A stretch of 64,000 nt of DNA from contig JARBTR010000011.1 in the NCBI GenBank assembly GCA_029240105.1, forward strand, positions 1 to 64,000. Reading direction: 5' to 3'. The position numbers and the translations under genes are program-made. The notes beneath the pieces are model-generated. The model was not told the DNA's origin, did no database searches, and saw only the letters and a list, made by a program, of their open reading frames with translations. Source of the DNA: Caryophanales bacterium. GTDB lineage: Bacteria; Bacillota; Bacilli; JARBTR01. Position 1 is the stretch's first letter. The number at the start of each line of letters is the position of its first letter. Below are positions 30,861 to 40,410 of the stretch, piece after piece.

Positions 30861-31670
30861 TTAATTTGCTCTTAAAATGGCATCCATAACTTTTGCTGCT
30901 CTTACCATTTCTTTTACATCATGGACACGTACGATCCGACATCCCATTTGAATCCCAAAACAATTGCTGGCAATCGTGCCTTCTAATCGTTCTTCTACCG
31001 GTAAATCAAGTATGTTTCCAATCATTGATTTTCGAGAAGTTCCAAGTAGAACAGGATAACCCAAATTTGTGATATTATCTAAGTTCTTCATTAAGAATAC
31101 GTTTTGTTGAAATGTTTTTGCAAAACCGATACCTGGATCAAGAATGATTTTATTTGAATGCACGCCTGCATTTTTTGCTATCTCTATACTACCTAACAAA
31201 TCAGTTATAACATCTTGTATAAAGTCTTTATAACCCGTCTCTTTTCTATTGTGCATAAGTATAATTGGCGCCTCATATTCCGCAGCAACTTCAGCCATCA
31301 ACGGATCCCACTTTGCACCCCAAACATCATTTATAATATGAGCTCCTGCTCGAAGAGATTGTTTTGCTACTTCTGATTTATACGTATCTATAGATATAGG
31401 AATATCCATTTCCCGGGAAATTTGTTCGATTATTGGTAAAACACGGTTAAGTTCTTCATCCTGTGAAACAAAACCTGACCCAGGACGCGTTGATTCACCG
31501 CCTATATCTAAAATATCCGCACCGTCACGAACCAACCTCTCAGCGTGGTATAAGGCTTGATCAATTTGATTGAATCGGCCGCCATCAGAGAATGAATCAG
31601 GAGTCACATTCATAATACCCATCACATATGTTTTTTTCTCAAAATCAAAATCAAATTTTCCAAACTTCAT
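30861..31670 (-). CDS. folP: Dihydropteroate synthase
   Basis: FolP (269 aa) condenses pterin pyrophosphate with p-aminobenzoate; it is the sulfonamide target. Both signatures are clear: MGIMNVTPDSFSDGGRF and GADILDIGGESTRPG. It heads the folP-folBK-dusB unit. The p-aminobenzoate genes pabA, pabB and pabC, which precede it in B. subtilis, are missing here, and glpX lies upstream instead. Confidence 0.96.
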   Translation of the reverse strand: MKFGKFDFDFEKKTYVMGIMNVTPDSFSDGGRFNQIDQALYHAERLVRDGADILDIGGESTRPGSGFVSQDEELNRVLPIIEQISREMDIPISIDTYKSEVAKQSLRAGAHIINDVWGAKWDPLMAEVAAEYEAPIILMHNRKETGYKDFIQDVITDLLGSIEIAKNAGVHSNKIILDPGIGFAKTFQQNVFLMKNLDNITNLGYPVLLGTSRKSMIGNILDLPVEERLEGTIASNCFGIQMGCRIVRVHDVKEMVRAAKVMDAILRAN

Positions 31671-31800
31671 TTTTTAACTCCTTAAAATATTCTTTTCAAT
31701 CTTACATAAAATTTTTCCGAAAGCAAAGACGAAAATAAATTTTACTATTTTTATTTTTGAATAGACAAAATGATGTTTTTGTTTATAGCAAGTAAGTAGA

Positions 31801-31859
31801 ATACAAAAGCAAAGCACATCCTTTTCACATGCCTTTTGAGGCAGAAAAGAATGTGCTTT
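31801..31859 (-). terminator. Terminator after glpX
   Basis: A 16-bp near-perfect stem (AAAGCACAT and CTTTTC arms, 31811-31826 with 31844-31859) is followed by a T-rich tail on the minus strand, nine bases after the glpX stop. Confidence 0.88.
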
Positions 31860-31868
31860 TATTTTAAA

Positions 31869-32816
31869 TTAATGATTTTTCGGTAATCTGTGTTGACCTT
31901 CTATAAAACGAACTGTTCCAGTTTTAGCACGCATGACAACTGAATGTGTTGTAGCAACGTCCGCTTTGAATTGAACACCTCTTAGTAACTCACCATCAGT
32001 TACACCTGTTGCAGCAAAAATCGCATCGTCTCCCTTTACAAGGTCCTCCATGTAAAGAACTTTTCCGCAATCAATTCCCATGTTTTTGCAACGCTCTAAC
32101 TCATCGTCCGTTTGTGGTAACAGTTTCCCTTGAATTTCTCCACCTAGACATTTTAATGCTACTGCTGCTAAAACACCCTCAGGCGCTCCGCCTGATCCAA
32201 ACAAAATGTCAACACCAGTATGTTCAAACGCTGTATTTATAGCTCCTGCTACATCACCATCATTAATTAATTTAATTCTTGCGCCAGCATCACGGATTTC
32301 TTGAATTAATTTTTGATGTCTTTCCCGATTTAATACTGTCGCTACAACATCTTCGATTTGCTTATTTTTTGCGGTTGCAACTGCTTGAATGTTTTCCAAA
32401 ACTGATTTATTTATATCTACTTTGCCAACACAATCTTTACCAACAGCTATTTTTTCCATGTACATATCTGGAGCATGCAATAAACACCCTTCATCTGCTA
32501 TTGCAACAACAGCAAGTGCATTCCACCCTCCCGAAGCAACGATATTAGTTCCTTCTAGAGGATCTACAGCGATATCCAGCCTTTGTCCATACCCTGTACC
32601 TAGTTTTTCACCTATGTACAGCATTGGAGCTTCATCCATTTCACCTTCACCAATAACAACGACACCTTTCATATCTACAGTGTCAAATACTTCTCGCATT
32701 GCGCTTGTTGCTGCTTCATCTGCTTCGTTTTTCTTTCCTAAACCCATCCATCTTGCTGATTTTTGTGCAGCCGCTTCTGTTACTCGGACAAGCTCCATTG
32801 TTAAAGATCTTTCCAT
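31869..32816 (-). CDS. glpX: Fructose-1,6-bisphosphatase class II
   Basis: At 315 aa, the metal/phosphate site [13 protein letters not shown] is visible, with upstream [15 protein letters not shown] and the C-terminal [15 protein letters not shown]. The enzyme dephosphorylates fructose 1,6-bisphosphate in gluconeogenesis. GGGGAGATTC precedes the ATG. Strong terminators on both sides make it monocistronic. It sits between murA and folP, replacing the cysK-pab genes of B. subtilis. Confidence 0.95.
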   Translation of the reverse strand: MERSLTMELVRVTEAAAQKSARWMGLGKKNEADEAATSAMREVFDTVDMKGVVVIGEGEMDEAPMLYIGEKLGTGYGQRLDIAVDPLEGTNIVASGGWNALAVVAIADEGCLLHAPDMYMEKIAVGKDCVGKVDINKSVLENIQAVATAKNKQIEDVVATVLNRERHQKLIQEIRDAGARIKLINDGDVAGAINTAFEHTGVDILFGSGGAPEGVLAAVALKCLGGEIQGKLLPQTDDELERCKNMGIDCGKVLYMEDLVKGDDAIFAATGVTDGELLRGVQFKADVATTHSVVMRAKTGTVRFIEGQHRLPKNH

Positions 32817-32868
32817 GGCTGAATCTCCCCGCTTTAAATTATGAATTTTTAAATTAAGTTTTTATAAA

Positions 32869-32911
32869 AAAACTCAGGCTAGAAATCAATATGATTTGTT
32901 GTCTGAGTTTT
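32869..32911 (-). terminator. Terminator after murA
   Basis: AAAACTCAG pairs with CTGAGTTTT, followed by TTTTATA on the minus strand, directly after the murA stop codon. Confidence 0.85.
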
Positions 32912-32920
32912 AAATAACAT

Positions 32921-34207
32921 TTACATACTTTCTAATTCTTCTATTTCTTCAACTGTCATTTTTTCACGCCAAATTCTTGCACCTAGACCGCTTAACTTTT
33001 CAACTAAACAGGTATAGCCTCTATCAATATGTTCTAAACCGGTAATTTCGGTAACGCCTTCAGCCATAAGACCTGCAACAACAAGTGCTGCTCCTGCGCG
33101 AAGATCACTTGCTTTAACCTTTGCACCATGCAATTGTACCGGTCCTGAAATTATTGCCGAACTACTTTCAACTTTAATCGATGCATTCATTCTTCTAAGT
33201 TCATCTATATGTTTAAATCGAGCACTGTAAATGGTATCTGTTACAACAGCCGTTCCATTTGCTCTTGAAAGCAACGATGTAAAAGGTTGTTGTAAATCAG
33301 TCGCAAAACCAGGATATACAAGTGTTTTTATATCCACGGGTTTTAATCCATATGATTTTGGCACAAAAACCTGATCATCACTTGTCTCAATTTCTACACC
33401 CATTTCGCGTAACTTTGCAGTCAGTGATTCCAAGTGTTGAGGGATAACATTATCAATGATAACTCCCTCACCAGCCGCTGCAGCCGCAATAATATATGTT
33501 CCCGCTTCAATTCGATCTGGAATAATTGTGTGACGACAACCGTGCAAGTAAGGAACACCATCAATACGGATGACATCCGTACCAGCCCCTTTAATTATTG
33601 CACCCATGTTTGTAAGCAACGTCGCTACATCAATTATTTCCGGCTCTTTTGCAGCGTTTTCAATTACTGTTCTTCCTTCAGCCAAAACAGCTGCAAGCAT
33701 AATGTTAATAGTCGCTCCAACACTGACAACGTCCAAGTAAATTCGAGCACCCACCAATTTTTCAGCACGAAGATGTATAGCTCCTTGCTCATTTGTTACA
33801 ACAGCACCTAATGCTTCAAATCCTTTTATGTGTTGGTCAATCGGTCGCGGCCCTAAATAACAGCCTCCAGGCAGCCCAATCGTAGCTTGTTTAAATTTCC
33901 CGAGCATTGCACCCATTAAATAATAAGAAGCACGTAATTTTTTTACACGTCCACTTGGTAATGGAGTTGAAACCATATTAGATGGATCAACTGTCATTTC
34001 ACAATCATTTATTGTAACTTTACCACCAATATCTTCAAGTAGCCCCTTTAAAAGTTCTACATCTGATATGTCCGGTAAACATTCAATCGTTACAGGAGAA
34101 TCCGCTAAAATGGTTGCTGGTATAAGTGCAACGGCACTATTCTTAGCACCGCTAATTTTTACAGTTCCCTTTAAGGCTCTTCCGCCTTCAATTAAAAGTT
34201 TTTCCAC
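32921..34207 (-). CDS. murA: UDP-N-acetylglucosamine 1-carboxyvinyltransferase (MurA, MurZ/MurAB-like)
   Basis: This 428-aa enzyme catalyses the first committed step of peptidoglycan synthesis. [13 protein letters not shown] near the N-terminus and the catalytic-loop Cys in [18 protein letters not shown] are intact, so it should be fosfomycin-sensitive. The loop form and lack of ATP-operon context suggest the second Firmicute paralogue (MurZ/MurAB). The frame extends 32 codons upstream, but GTG of VEKLLIEGG after AAAGGGAT matches the family start. It is monocistronic between terminators. Confidence 0.93.
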   Translation of the reverse strand: MEKLLIEGGRALKGTVKISGAKNSAVALIPATILADSPVTIECLPDISDVELLKGLLEDIGGKVTINDCEMTVDPSNMVSTPLPSGRVKKLRASYYLMGAMLGKFKQATIGLPGGCYLGPRPIDQHIKGFEALGAVVTNEQGAIHLRAEKLVGARIYLDVVSVGATINIMLAAVLAEGRTVIENAAKEPEIIDVATLLTNMGAIIKGAGTDVIRIDGVPYLHGCRHTIIPDRIEAGTYIIAAAAAGEGVIIDNVIPQHLESLTAKLREMGVEIETSDDQVFVPKSYGLKPVDIKTLVYPGFATDLQQPFTSLLSRANGTAVVTDTIYSARFKHIDELRRMNASIKVESSSAIISGPVQLHGAKVKASDLRAGAALVVAGLMAEGVTEITGLEHIDRGYTCLVEKLSGLGARIWREKMTVEEIEELESM

Positions 34208-34410
34208 TCTTACGATCCCTTTCAAAGATTTATAAGGAGTAAAATCATCCAAAGCAACAAAATCAAAAAGACTTCTATATCTATTTTGATACGATTCTAT
34301 CAATTGTATGTATTTACCACATAAAATTTTTTTATTTTTTTAATAAAAAGTCATCTTTTCTATTTTCTCATGTTGCACTTTAATTTACAATCTTTTATTC
34401 GGTGATTAAA

Positions 34411-34441
34411 AAGTAAAAGGCACCCATCTATCCAAGGTGCC
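34411..34441 (-). terminator. Terminator after hslO
   Basis: GGCACC and GGGTGCC form the stem (34419-34441), followed by TTTTACTTTTT on the minus strand, just beyond the hslO stop codon. Confidence 0.85.
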
Positions 34442-34462
34442 ATTTTTCTATTAAGAAATACC

Positions 34463-35341
34463 TTATTTCGCTTCTTTGCAAAGTTGCGACAATTCTTCTT
34501 CATCAAATTCATAAAATTCATTACAGAAATGACAATGTGCTTCTGCTTTTCCGTCTTCCTCTATCATACCTAAAATTTCTTCCTTACCTAGACTAACGAT
34601 TGCTCCTGCAATTCGTTCCCTAGAACATTGGCATTTAAATTGGACGGGCATTTTCTCAAGTATTGTATAGTTGCCATCACCAAATAACCACTCGATAATT
34701 TCTTCAGGACTTAGCCCTTGCTCAATTAGTCGAGAAATAGGCGGAAAAGTCGCAAGTGAGTTTTCTAGTTTCGTGATAACCTCTTCACTTGTTCCTGGTA
34801 ATAACTGAACAATAAAACCACCTGCTGCTTTAATCGTATCATCAGGGTTAACCAAAACGCCTAACGCTACCGAAGATGGAGTTTGTTCAGATGCTGCAAA
34901 ATAATAGGTGAAATCTTCTGCTAATTCTCCTGAAATAAGCGGAACTTGACCGGAGAAATTCTCTCTTAAACCTAAATCTTTAATAACAGTAAGTGTTCCA
35001 TCCGTTCCAACAACACTACGGACATCTAATTTTCCTTGTTCGAATGCTTCAACGTCTGCTTTTGGGTTCGTTACATAACCACGAACCTCCCCCTTTGCAT
35101 TTGCATCTACTAGAATTGCACCGATTGGGCCTCCACCATTAATTTTTATATTTGTTTTTATTTCACCCTTTTGCATACATCCCATCATTACACCAGCGGT
35201 CATTACACGACCTAGAGCTGCAGATGAAGTTCGAATCGTTCCCTGCCTCTTCACAGCTTCTTGAATTGTTTCTGTGGAACAAACTGCGTAAGCACGTATT
35301 TGCCCGTTATATGCTAATGCTTTTACTAGATAATCCTTCAT
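34463..35341 (-). CDS. hslO: Redox-regulated holdase chaperone Hsp33
   Basis: Hsp33 (292 aa) is activated by oxidation of its zinc centre and prevents protein aggregation. The zinc ligands appear as CQC (in [11 protein letters not shown]) and CHFC near the C-terminus. It follows coaX by 18 bases, as in B. subtilis coaX-hslO, and is closed by a terminator. Confidence 0.95.
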   Translation of the reverse strand: MKDYLVKALAYNGQIRAYAVCSTETIQEAVKRQGTIRTSSAALGRVMTAGVMMGCMQKGEIKTNIKINGGGPIGAILVDANAKGEVRGYVTNPKADVEAFEQGKLDVRSVVGTDGTLTVIKDLGLRENFSGQVPLISGELAEDFTYYFAASEQTPSSVALGVLVNPDDTIKAAGGFIVQLLPGTSEEVITKLENSLATFPPISRLIEQGLSPEEIIEWLFGDGNYTILEKMPVQFKCQCSRERIAGAIVSLGKEEILGMIEEDGKAEAHCHFCNEFYEFDEEELSQLCKEAK

Positions 35342-35359
35342 TATTTTTAAATTTCCTAT

Positions 35360-36124
35360 CTAACAATTTTTCTTATAAATTAAGTGCAATCCCTTTAAAG
35401 TAAGAAATGAATCAACGTAATCAATACACTTCGCCTCGGATGCAATAAGAGGTGCAAGTCCACCAGTTGCCACTACGGTTGGTTTATCTGAACTTTGTGC
35501 TATCATTCGAGACACAATCCCTTCTACTTGACCAACGTACCCATATAAAATGCCAGATTGCATTGCCGCAACTGTATTTTTCCCAATAACATTCTCAGGC
35601 ATTGCTAGTTCTATATATGGAAGTTTAGCCGCTTTAGTATAGAGTGCCTCAGTGGATATACCAATTCCTGGTGCGATTGCTCCACCATGATAGTTTTTAT
35701 TTTCATCTATATAACAAAATGTTGTAGCTGTTCCGAAATCGATTAGAATTAGCGGGGCCCCATATTCATGTATACCCGAAACCGCATTCACAATTCGATC
35801 CGCTCCAACTTCCCTTGGATTTTCAATCTTAATATTTAAACCTGTTTTAACCCCTGGCCCTACAACAATTGGTTTAATGTTAAAGTATTTTTCGCACATT
35901 CTTTCAATAGAGAACATAATCGGAGGTACTACTGATGAAATAATAATTCCATCAAAATCTTCAAACTTAAGTTCAACATGTTGAAGAAGGTTTTTTATAT
36001 ACATTCCATATTCATCAGCAGAGCGATTTTTGTTTGTTTCCATGCGCCAGTGATGGATTAATTTCTCATTTTTATATACACCCAAAACAATATTGGTATT
36101 CCCTACATCTAATACAAACAACAT
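35360..36124 (-). CDS. coaX: Type III pantothenate kinase
   Basis: CoaX (254 aa) phosphorylates pantothenate in coenzyme A synthesis. It is an ASKHA-fold kinase with [13 protein letters not shown] at the start, the ADRIVNAV segment and DFGTATTF. The frame is open 44 codons upstream, but MLFVLDVG after AAAGGGTGAC is the family start. ftsH, the usual upstream neighbour, is replaced by a divergent aldehyde dehydrogenase gene. Confidence 0.95.
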   Translation of the reverse strand: MLFVLDVGNTNIVLGVYKNEKLIHHWRMETNKNRSADEYGMYIKNLLQHVELKFEDFDGIIISSVVPPIMFSIERMCEKYFNIKPIVVGPGVKTGLNIKIENPREVGADRIVNAVSGIHEYGAPLILIDFGTATTFCYIDENKNYHGGAIAPGIGISTEALYTKAAKLPYIELAMPENVIGKNTVAAMQSGILYGYVGQVEGIVSRMIAQSSDKPTVVATGGLAPLIASEAKCIDYVDSFLTLKGLHLIYKKNC

Positions 36125-36170
36125 TTGGTTGTCACCCTTTATTATTATTCGAATTTCTATTCTATCACAA

Positions 36171-36199
36171 TTGATGTATTTTTTTCTAAGTCCTATACT
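36171..36199 (+). promoter_or_regulatory. SigA-type promoter of the aldehyde dehydrogenase gene
   Basis: TTGATG (36171-36176) and TATACT (36194-36199) are separated by 17 bases, ending 37 bases before the gene's ATG. The same 110-base interval must also hold the divergent coaX promoter. Confidence 0.75.
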
Positions 36200-36235
36200 A
36201 GATTTGAAGTTGAATTTAATCGGAGGTATTTTAGT

Positions 36236-37603
36236 ATGTCTAATTTTGAAAATCATTTAGCAGGTCAGCGATCTTTTTTTGCTAAAACAATTACAAAATC
36301 AGTAACCTTTAGAATAACGCATTTAAAGAAATTAAAAACCACTATTAAAAATAACGAACAGGCAATTTTAAATGCTCTTAAAAAGGATTTAAATAAATCG
36401 GAATTCGAAAGCTATGCAGCAGAAGTTGGGTTTGTTCTTAGTGAGATTGACTACACAATTAAAAACTTACCGAAATGGGTAAAACCCAAAAAAGTAAGAA
36501 CGCCTATTACTCATTTTTATAGTACATCCACGATTCACCCTGAACCCTATGGTGTTGTCTTGATTATGTCTCCTTGGAACTACCCGTTTCAATTAACGAT
36601 GGTACCACTAATTTCAGCTATTGCTGCTGGAAATACTGCTGTTGTTAAACCCTCAAGATTTACGCCAAATGTGTACGAAATTATACAAAGAATTATTTCA
36701 GAAATTTTTAATGAAAACTATGTAAAAGTTATAGCAAGCGATGAAATATCCTCAGAACACCTGCTAGATTACAAATTTGACTATATATTTTTCACAGGTA
36801 GCACTCGTGTGGGTAAAATAGTTATGGGTAAAGCTGCTGAACATTTAACTCCGCTCACATTAGAGCTGGGAGGTAAAAGCCCATGTATTGTGGATCGAAC
36901 TGCGAATTTAAAGTTAGCTGCAAGACAAATCATTTGGGGAAAAACTTTGAATGCTGGTCAAACCTGCGTAGCACCCGATTATATTTTGGTTGATGAGATG
37001 GTAAAGGATTTACTCATAGACTGCATGAAAAAAGAGATTGTGTCGCTTTGGGGTGAAAATCCAAATTCAAATAACGAATATGTTCGTATCATTAACGAAA
37101 AGCATTTTAATCGATTGATTGGGCTGATGAACAATGAGGCGATTGTATTTGGTGGAAAATCAGATAGTTCTAGTCTGCATATCGAACCAACAATCCTTGA
37201 AAATGTCGAACTGAATTCACCGATTATGCAGGAAGAAATTTTTGGTCCAATTCTACCTGTTATTTCATTTAAGGTAATAGATGACGCTTTCCAAATTATC
37301 CTAAATCGTTCAAAACCTTTAGCCTTGTATGGATTTACAACTGATAAAACTATAAAAAAACGAATTATTCAGGAGCTAAGTTTTGGAGGAGGATGCATTA
37401 ACGAAACACTTATGCATTTAGCAACACCTTACATGCCCTTTGGCGGGATAGGCGACAGTGGTTTTGGGTCTTGTCACGGAAAGTTTGGCTTTGATACTTT
37501 TACTCATTATAAAAGTGTCTTACAAAAGTCTAATGCATTTGACATTCCCTTAAGATATGCACCGTATAAGAATAAACTATCTATTTTGAAAAAGCTTTTT
37601 TAA
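36236..37603 (+). CDS. Aldehyde dehydrogenase (YwdH-like, class 3 type)
   Basis: This 455-aa NAD(P)-dependent enzyme shows all catalytic elements: the Asn in PWNYPFQL, Glu in LELGGKSP, and Cys in [15 protein letters not shown]. The Rossmann segment [17 protein letters not shown] is also clear. The hydrophobic C-terminus and length resemble class 3 fatty-aldehyde dehydrogenases. CGGAGGTATT precedes the ATG; an upstream extension is ignored. It is divergent from coaX and lies 170 bases upstream of the RRNPP regulator on the same strand. Confidence 0.92.
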   Translation: MSNFENHLAGQRSFFAKTITKSVTFRITHLKKLKTTIKNNEQAILNALKKDLNKSEFESYAAEVGFVLSEIDYTIKNLPKWVKPKKVRTPITHFYSTSTIHPEPYGVVLIMSPWNYPFQLTMVPLISAIAAGNTAVVKPSRFTPNVYEIIQRIISEIFNENYVKVIASDEISSEHLLDYKFDYIFFTGSTRVGKIVMGKAAEHLTPLTLELGGKSPCIVDRTANLKLAARQIIWGKTLNAGQTCVAPDYILVDEMVKDLLIDCMKKEIVSLWGENPNSNNEYVRIINEKHFNRLIGLMNNEAIVFGGKSDSSSLHIEPTILENVELNSPIMQEEIFGPILPVISFKVIDDAFQIILNRSKPLALYGFTTDKTIKKRIIQELSFGGGCINETLMHLATPYMPFGGIGDSGFGSCHGKFGFDTFTHYKSVLQKSNAFDIPLRYAPYKNKLSILKKLF

Positions 37604-37776
37604 ATAGAATAAAATTCTAATAAAAACTATTTAATATATTAAATTTTAGGATATATTGCCTTTTTCTTTGTAATTTAGTTAGACTAATTATGTTTCTTTT
37701 TTTGTTTAAACTTTAGCATAACTTTGTTTGATATAATAATAGTATCTCTAAAGAGATTTAGTGGGTGGTGAACGTA

Positions 37777-38643
37777 ATGGATAGCGTATTCCTAGGAAGA
37801 GAAATTCGAAGGGTACGTAAAGAAATCGGTTTGACTCAATATGAGTTAGCGGACGGGATATGTGGTCAATCTGAAATTAGTAAGATTGAACGGGGGTCTG
37901 TATTCCCTACGATGGAGGTACTGGGCCCTATTTCTGACAGATTAAAAAAACCTATTTCTTATTGGTTTGAAGCTGCAATTAGTGATCAATATTATCATGT
38001 TGAAAAATTAAAAAAGGAAGTTCATCAGTTATTAAACGAGCATCAATATGAAGTAGCTTATTCTATATCAAATATGGAACTTGAAAAAAAGTATCTTTCA
38101 GGCGAGCATAAACAATTTTTTGATTGGGCCCTTGCTATCTCTGGATACAAAATCAACAAAATTTGGTTAACTACATGCATACAAAAAATTGAAGAATTAT
38201 TAAATCAAAAATTCTTTTATATGGACACAAATCAAACCATGTTCATTCGAAATTCATTAGCGAATCTATATAAGGATGCCGGTGAAATTAAAACTGCATT
38301 TACAGAATTTGAAAAAATTCTTTATACCAATAATTATATTAGCAACATAAAATTCTTTATTAGTGTAATGTTTAATTACGCAAATTCCTTACATACTGTT
38401 AAACAATTTGAAAAATCTTTAGAGATTGTTAATCGTGCTCTTAAAATCGCTAAGGAAACTAAGGAACTAGGTAATTTAGGAAATTTGTACTACCTAAAAG
38501 GGGAATGTTTGATCGATTTAAAAAAAGAGCATAATGAGATTTCTGAGTGTTTTGAAAAAGCTTTGTTCTTTTTTAAAGAGTTTGATCGCACTGATTATAT
38601 TGAAATTTTATTAACTTTGTATTCTCAATATATTAGAAAGTAA
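37777..38643 (+). CDS. RRNPP-family (PlcR/NprR-like) peptide-responsive transcription regulator
   Basis: At 288 aa, an N-terminal Xre-type helix-turn-helix (about 5-60: LGREIRRVRKEIGLTQYELA, SEISKIERG) is followed by an all-helical TPR region to the C-terminus, with repeats visible such as KTAFTEFEKILYTNN and KSLEIVNRALKIAKETKELG. This is the layout of PlcR, NprR and related Gram-positive regulators that bind imported signal peptides. Start ATG follows GGTGG at eight bases. It faces the pro-peptide gene at 38935-39108 across a shared terminator; the partnership is inferred from position and peptide form. Confidence 0.85.
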   Translation: MDSVFLGREIRRVRKEIGLTQYELADGICGQSEISKIERGSVFPTMEVLGPISDRLKKPISYWFEAAISDQYYHVEKLKKEVHQLLNEHQYEVAYSISNMELEKKYLSGEHKQFFDWALAISGYKINKIWLTTCIQKIEELLNQKFFYMDTNQTMFIRNSLANLYKDAGEIKTAFTEFEKILYTNNYISNIKFFISVMFNYANSLHTVKQFEKSLEIVNRALKIAKETKELGNLGNLYYLKGECLIDLKKEHNEISECFEKALFFFKEFDRTDYIEILLTLYSQYIRK

Positions 38644-38700
38644 TCACCATAGAGGTTAATTTTACCCAATTTGAAATTCCTATAAAACTTAACATAAAAG

Positions 38701-38743
38701 ATAGACCTACATTTCCCCTTTTAGGGTTTCTCCGTAGGTCTAT
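38701..38743. terminator. Bidirectional terminator between regulator and small membrane-protein gene
   Basis: ATAGACCTAC and GTAGGTCTAT pair perfectly, and T-rich sequence follows on the minus side (CTTTT). It separates the two convergent units. Confidence 0.78.
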
Positions 38744-38768
38744 TCTTATGAAGACTTATAATTTATAA

Positions 38769-38867
38769 TCATATCTTTTTTAAAGTAAAAATAAATAAGA
38801 ATAAGGCTAGAAAGAAGTATATACAGCTTACCAAACTTATTATTGACATCAATAAATCTACTGACAT
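38769..38867 (-). CDS. Putative 32-aa membrane peptide
   Basis: The frame reads MSVDLLMSIISLVSC and then a very hydrophobic stretch ending TLKKI, a single membrane helix with a basic C-terminus. AGGAG lies seven bases before the ATG, an excellent ribosome-binding site. It begins 67 bases after the signal pro-peptide gene on the same strand and ends before a terminator, so the two are probably co-transcribed. No family recognised; possible roles (export helper, toxin-like peptide) are speculation. Confidence 0.5.
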   Translation of the reverse strand: MSVDLLMSIISLVSCIYFFLALFLFIFTLKKI

Positions 38868-38934
38868 ATATTACTCCTCTCCAGAATTGATATTTAAAAA
38901 TTAAATATCAGTGATTTTTGTTTAGTTAACACGA

Positions 38935-39108
38935 TTAAATTCCAGTTTTGAACGAGTTCCCACCATAAATATCCGGTAGTGTCCCTGCTAATTTTGCTGA
39001 ATAAATATCCGGTAATGTTCCTGCCTTTTCATTATTGGCTAGACTCCCCAATCCCAAACCAGCTACAACTGCTAAAACGATCAATAGTGTAATTATTATT
39101 TTTTTCAT
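38935..39108 (-). CDS. Secreted signalling pro-peptide with two copies of AGTLPDIY
   Basis: This 57-aa product has a Sec-type signal sequence (MKKIIITLLIVLAVVAGLGL) and a short mature part containing AGTLPDIY twice (residues 29-36 and 41-48), separated by SAKL and followed by a nine-residue tail. The two 24-base repeats (39001-39024, 38965-38988) differ only at two synonymous positions, evidence for selection on the peptide. Form and LPDIY core recall PapR and NprX pro-peptides of the PlcR/NprR systems. GGGGGA precedes the ATG. The matching regulator lies convergently 290 bases away. Confidence 0.8.
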   Translation of the reverse strand: MKKIIITLLIVLAVVAGLGLGSLANNEKAGTLPDIYSAKLAGTLPDIYGGNSFKTGI

Positions 39109-39300
39109 AATTGATATCCCCCATTTTTTATAGAATCAGAATACCAAGATAATATGTCGAAAAAATATTCAATTTTGACTTTTTTGCTATATGGAATAAT
39201 TTTCTAATATAATTTGGGGATTTTTAACTGTAATTGTTGAATAAGCTGCAGATAATTCTCTATTCTTATTATTACTCTACATTCGGGTCAATCCCTTTAT

Positions 39301-39335
39301 AAAATAAAAATCTCCACACACTTGTGCAGAGATTT
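39301..39335 (-). terminator. Terminator after the site-2 protease gene
   Basis: AAATCTC and GAGATTT with an inner CACA/TGTG pairing are followed by TTATTTT on the minus strand, about 70 bases after the protease stop codon. Confidence 0.8.
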
Positions 39336-39404
39336 AGACTGGTTGGATTCTTGGCGCAATTTTATTTTTTACAATTTATTATAACAGTATTAAAATATAC
39401 GAAT

Positions 39405-40046
39405 TTATGCGATTACATCAACAATAGAAAATAAGACATTCCATATTTTTGGTGCGATAGTATTAAAAATTGGATCAATTGTAACTTTGCTAAGAGGAGT
39501 TAAAACAATTACAAAAAAGATAAGATTGCTGTATTTTTCATATTGAGATAAAAGTGCCTTATTATTTCTCGACAAACAGTCTTGTATAATATGAAATCCA
39601 TCAAGTGGTGGAATCGGAAACAAGTTAAATAAGAACAACACCACGTTCATCCACGTAAATGTGTCTAGAAAATTAAATATGATATCCGATTGCACATTAA
39701 AACGAATGCAAACACCTGCTACTATAAAGCCTAAAAATGCTAGAATCAAGTTACTTGTTGGGCCTGCTAATGAAGTAAGGATTCCTGCAAGCCTAGGTTT
39801 TTTAAAATAAAAGTAATTAACCGGTACTGGTTTCGCCCAACCAAATCCAAATAATATTAAAAATATAGCTCCTAAAGGATCAACATGGGATATTGGGTTT
39901 AATGTTAAACGTCCTTCCCTTTTAGCAGTTGGATCCCCAAATTTATACGCTACAAAAGCATGCGAAAATTCATGCACTGAAAATGCGATAGCTAGTGTAA
40001 TTAAAATATTCGGTATCTCTTTTAATTCTGGAAATGAAAAATCCAT
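39405..40046 (-). CDS. ywhC: Site-2 protease family (M50) membrane metalloprotease, YwhC-like
   Basis: At 213 aa, about five membrane helices carry the zinc motif HEFSHAF near residue 25 and the second-ligand region LFNLFPIPPLDGFHI. The order of motifs is that of the compact YwhC-type rhomboid-unrelated S2P family; substrate unknown. ATG follows AAGGGGGAG. It is divergent from the tautomerase gene, as ywhC and ywhB are neighbours in B. subtilis. Confidence 0.88.
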   Translation of the reverse strand: MDFSFPELKEIPNILITLAIAFSVHEFSHAFVAYKFGDPTAKREGRLTLNPISHVDPLGAIFLILFGFGWAKPVPVNYFYFKKPRLAGILTSLAGPTSNLILAFLGFIVAGVCIRFNVQSDIIFNFLDTFTWMNVVLFLFNLFPIPPLDGFHIIQDCLSRNNKALLSQYEKYSNLIFFVIVLTPLSKVTIDPIFNTIAPKIWNVLFSIVDVIA

Positions 40047-40168
40047 TTTACTCCCCCTTATCAACTTATCTAAATGTTTGATACTCAACTAATGCCACTT
40101 GATTTTTTAGTTTATCTATGAAAAAATGATTTCGATTCAACAAATTTATGAAAAGGTGGATATCCATT

Positions 40169-40351
40169 ATGCCATATGTAACTGTAAAAATGTTAGCTGG
40201 AAGAACGGATGAACAGAAAAAAGCACTTATTGAAAAGGTAACAGATGTTGTTTCTGAAACAACTGGTGCACCTGCTGAAAAAATCGTCGTTTTTATAGAT
40301 GAAATGACAAAAGACAATTATGGGTTAGCTGGTAAGCGTTTAATAGACTAA
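40169..40351 (+). CDS. ywhB: 4-oxalocrotonate tautomerase-like protein, YwhB-like
   Basis: This 60-residue protein starts MPYVTVKMLAGRTDEQKKAL, giving the catalytic N-terminal proline after Met removal, with conserved Arg at about residue 12 and the typical VSETTGAPAEKIVVFIDEM. It tautomerises 2-hydroxymuconate-type substrates in vitro; the physiological substrate in Bacillales is unknown. AAAGGTGG precedes the chosen ATG. Confidence 0.9.
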   Translation: MPYVTVKMLAGRTDEQKKALIEKVTDVVSETTGAPAEKIVVFIDEMTKDNYGLAGKRLID

Positions 40352-40368
40352 CTTCAAATAATAATTGA

Positions 40369-40396
40369 AAGCACATCCATATAGGATGTGTTTTTT
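40369..40396 (+). terminator. Terminator after the tautomerase gene
   Basis: GCACATCC and GGATGTGT form the stem, followed by TTTTTATTG on the plus strand, 18 bases after the stop codon. Confidence 0.85.
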
Positions 40397-40410
40397 ATTG
40401 CAACAGATAT

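Noticed and set aside
36125-36256. 44-codon N-terminal extension of coaX (and the matching upstream extension of the aldehyde dehydrogenase)
   Set aside because: Both extensions run through the divergent promoter region and do not resemble either protein family; good internal starts with ribosome-binding sites exist.
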